Part shown: positions 13,816 through 13,845 of the stretch, one piece after another
Layout of the letters: the number at the start of each line of letters is the position of its first letter
Position numbering within the stretch: the first letter of the stretch is position 1
Origin: an uncultured Nitrospina sp.
Lineage (GTDB): Bacteria > Nitrospinota > Nitrospinia > Nitrospinales > VA-1
Length of the DNA stretch: 13,845 nucleotides
Direction: 5' to 3'
NCBI GenBank assembly: GCA_950072225.1
Contig: CATMOP010000014.1
Span: 1-13,845, forward strand
Notes under the pieces: model-generated
Databases searched by the model: none
Told to the model about the DNA's origin: nothing
Seen by the model: only the letters and a program-made list of their open reading frames with translations
Program-made: the position numbers and the translations under genes

Positions 13816-13845
13816 GATCGGGAGCCCTGGGTTTGTAGATTAAAA

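Overview
This window is a bacterial chromosome segment from a Gram-negative (diderm) organism. It carries a phosphatidylethanolamine-type lipid pathway, an exported DsbA-like protein, and two membrane-anchored proteins with probable periplasmic domains (a SPOR protein and a bactofilin-TPR protein). Base composition looks moderate, in the mid-40s % GC by eye. The gene mix, with ilvC-psd-pssA linkage, a PCP-reductase/chlorite-dismutase fusion and an archaeal/delta-type endonuclease III, suggests a Nitrospinota- or 'deltaproteobacteria'-like lineage. There is no rRNA marker, so that placement is tentative.

Layout. 1-340: 3' end of a peptide ABC-transporter substrate-binding protein (+). 397-1620: ornithine aminotransferase (-). 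1866-2828: PCP_red + chlorite-dismutase-like fusion (+) with a clear sigma70-type promoter. 3010-3747: exported DsbA-like thioredoxin-fold protein (+). 3839-7755: one minus-strand cluster transcribed ilvN, ilvC, psd, pssA, then accD (branched-chain amino acids, phosphatidylethanolamine, malonyl-CoA). 7901-8581: endonuclease III (+). 8741-9457: RNase PH (-). 9742-11739: bactofilin-TM-TPR protein (+). 11748-12689: CaCA-family antiporter (-). 12829-13815: SPOR-domain protein (-).

The most unusual content lies between the genes. A dispersed, structured repeat of about 80-140 bp occurs about seven times. Six copies begin at or within a few bases of a stop codon, in the same orientation relative to the gene they follow: the Cld fusion, accD, pssA, nth, rph and the SPOR gene. 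In two genes the repeat supplies the stop codon itself, placed in the loop of a short hairpin; in nth it appears to encode the last residues. The seventh copy lies between the divergent rocD and Cld-fusion promoters. No transposase, integrase, CRISPR array, tRNA or rRNA was seen.

The genes are otherwise mostly housekeeping. The ilvN-ilvC-psd-pssA block is tightly packed (gaps of 31, 4 and 7 nt) and probably one transcript. accD lies 98 nt further on, behind a repeat copy. The bactofilin-TPR and SPOR proteins suggest envelope scaffolding or cell-wall functions. The Cld fusion is the best candidate for unknown biochemistry, because it keeps the proximal haem ligand but lacks the distal arginine needed for chlorite chemistry.
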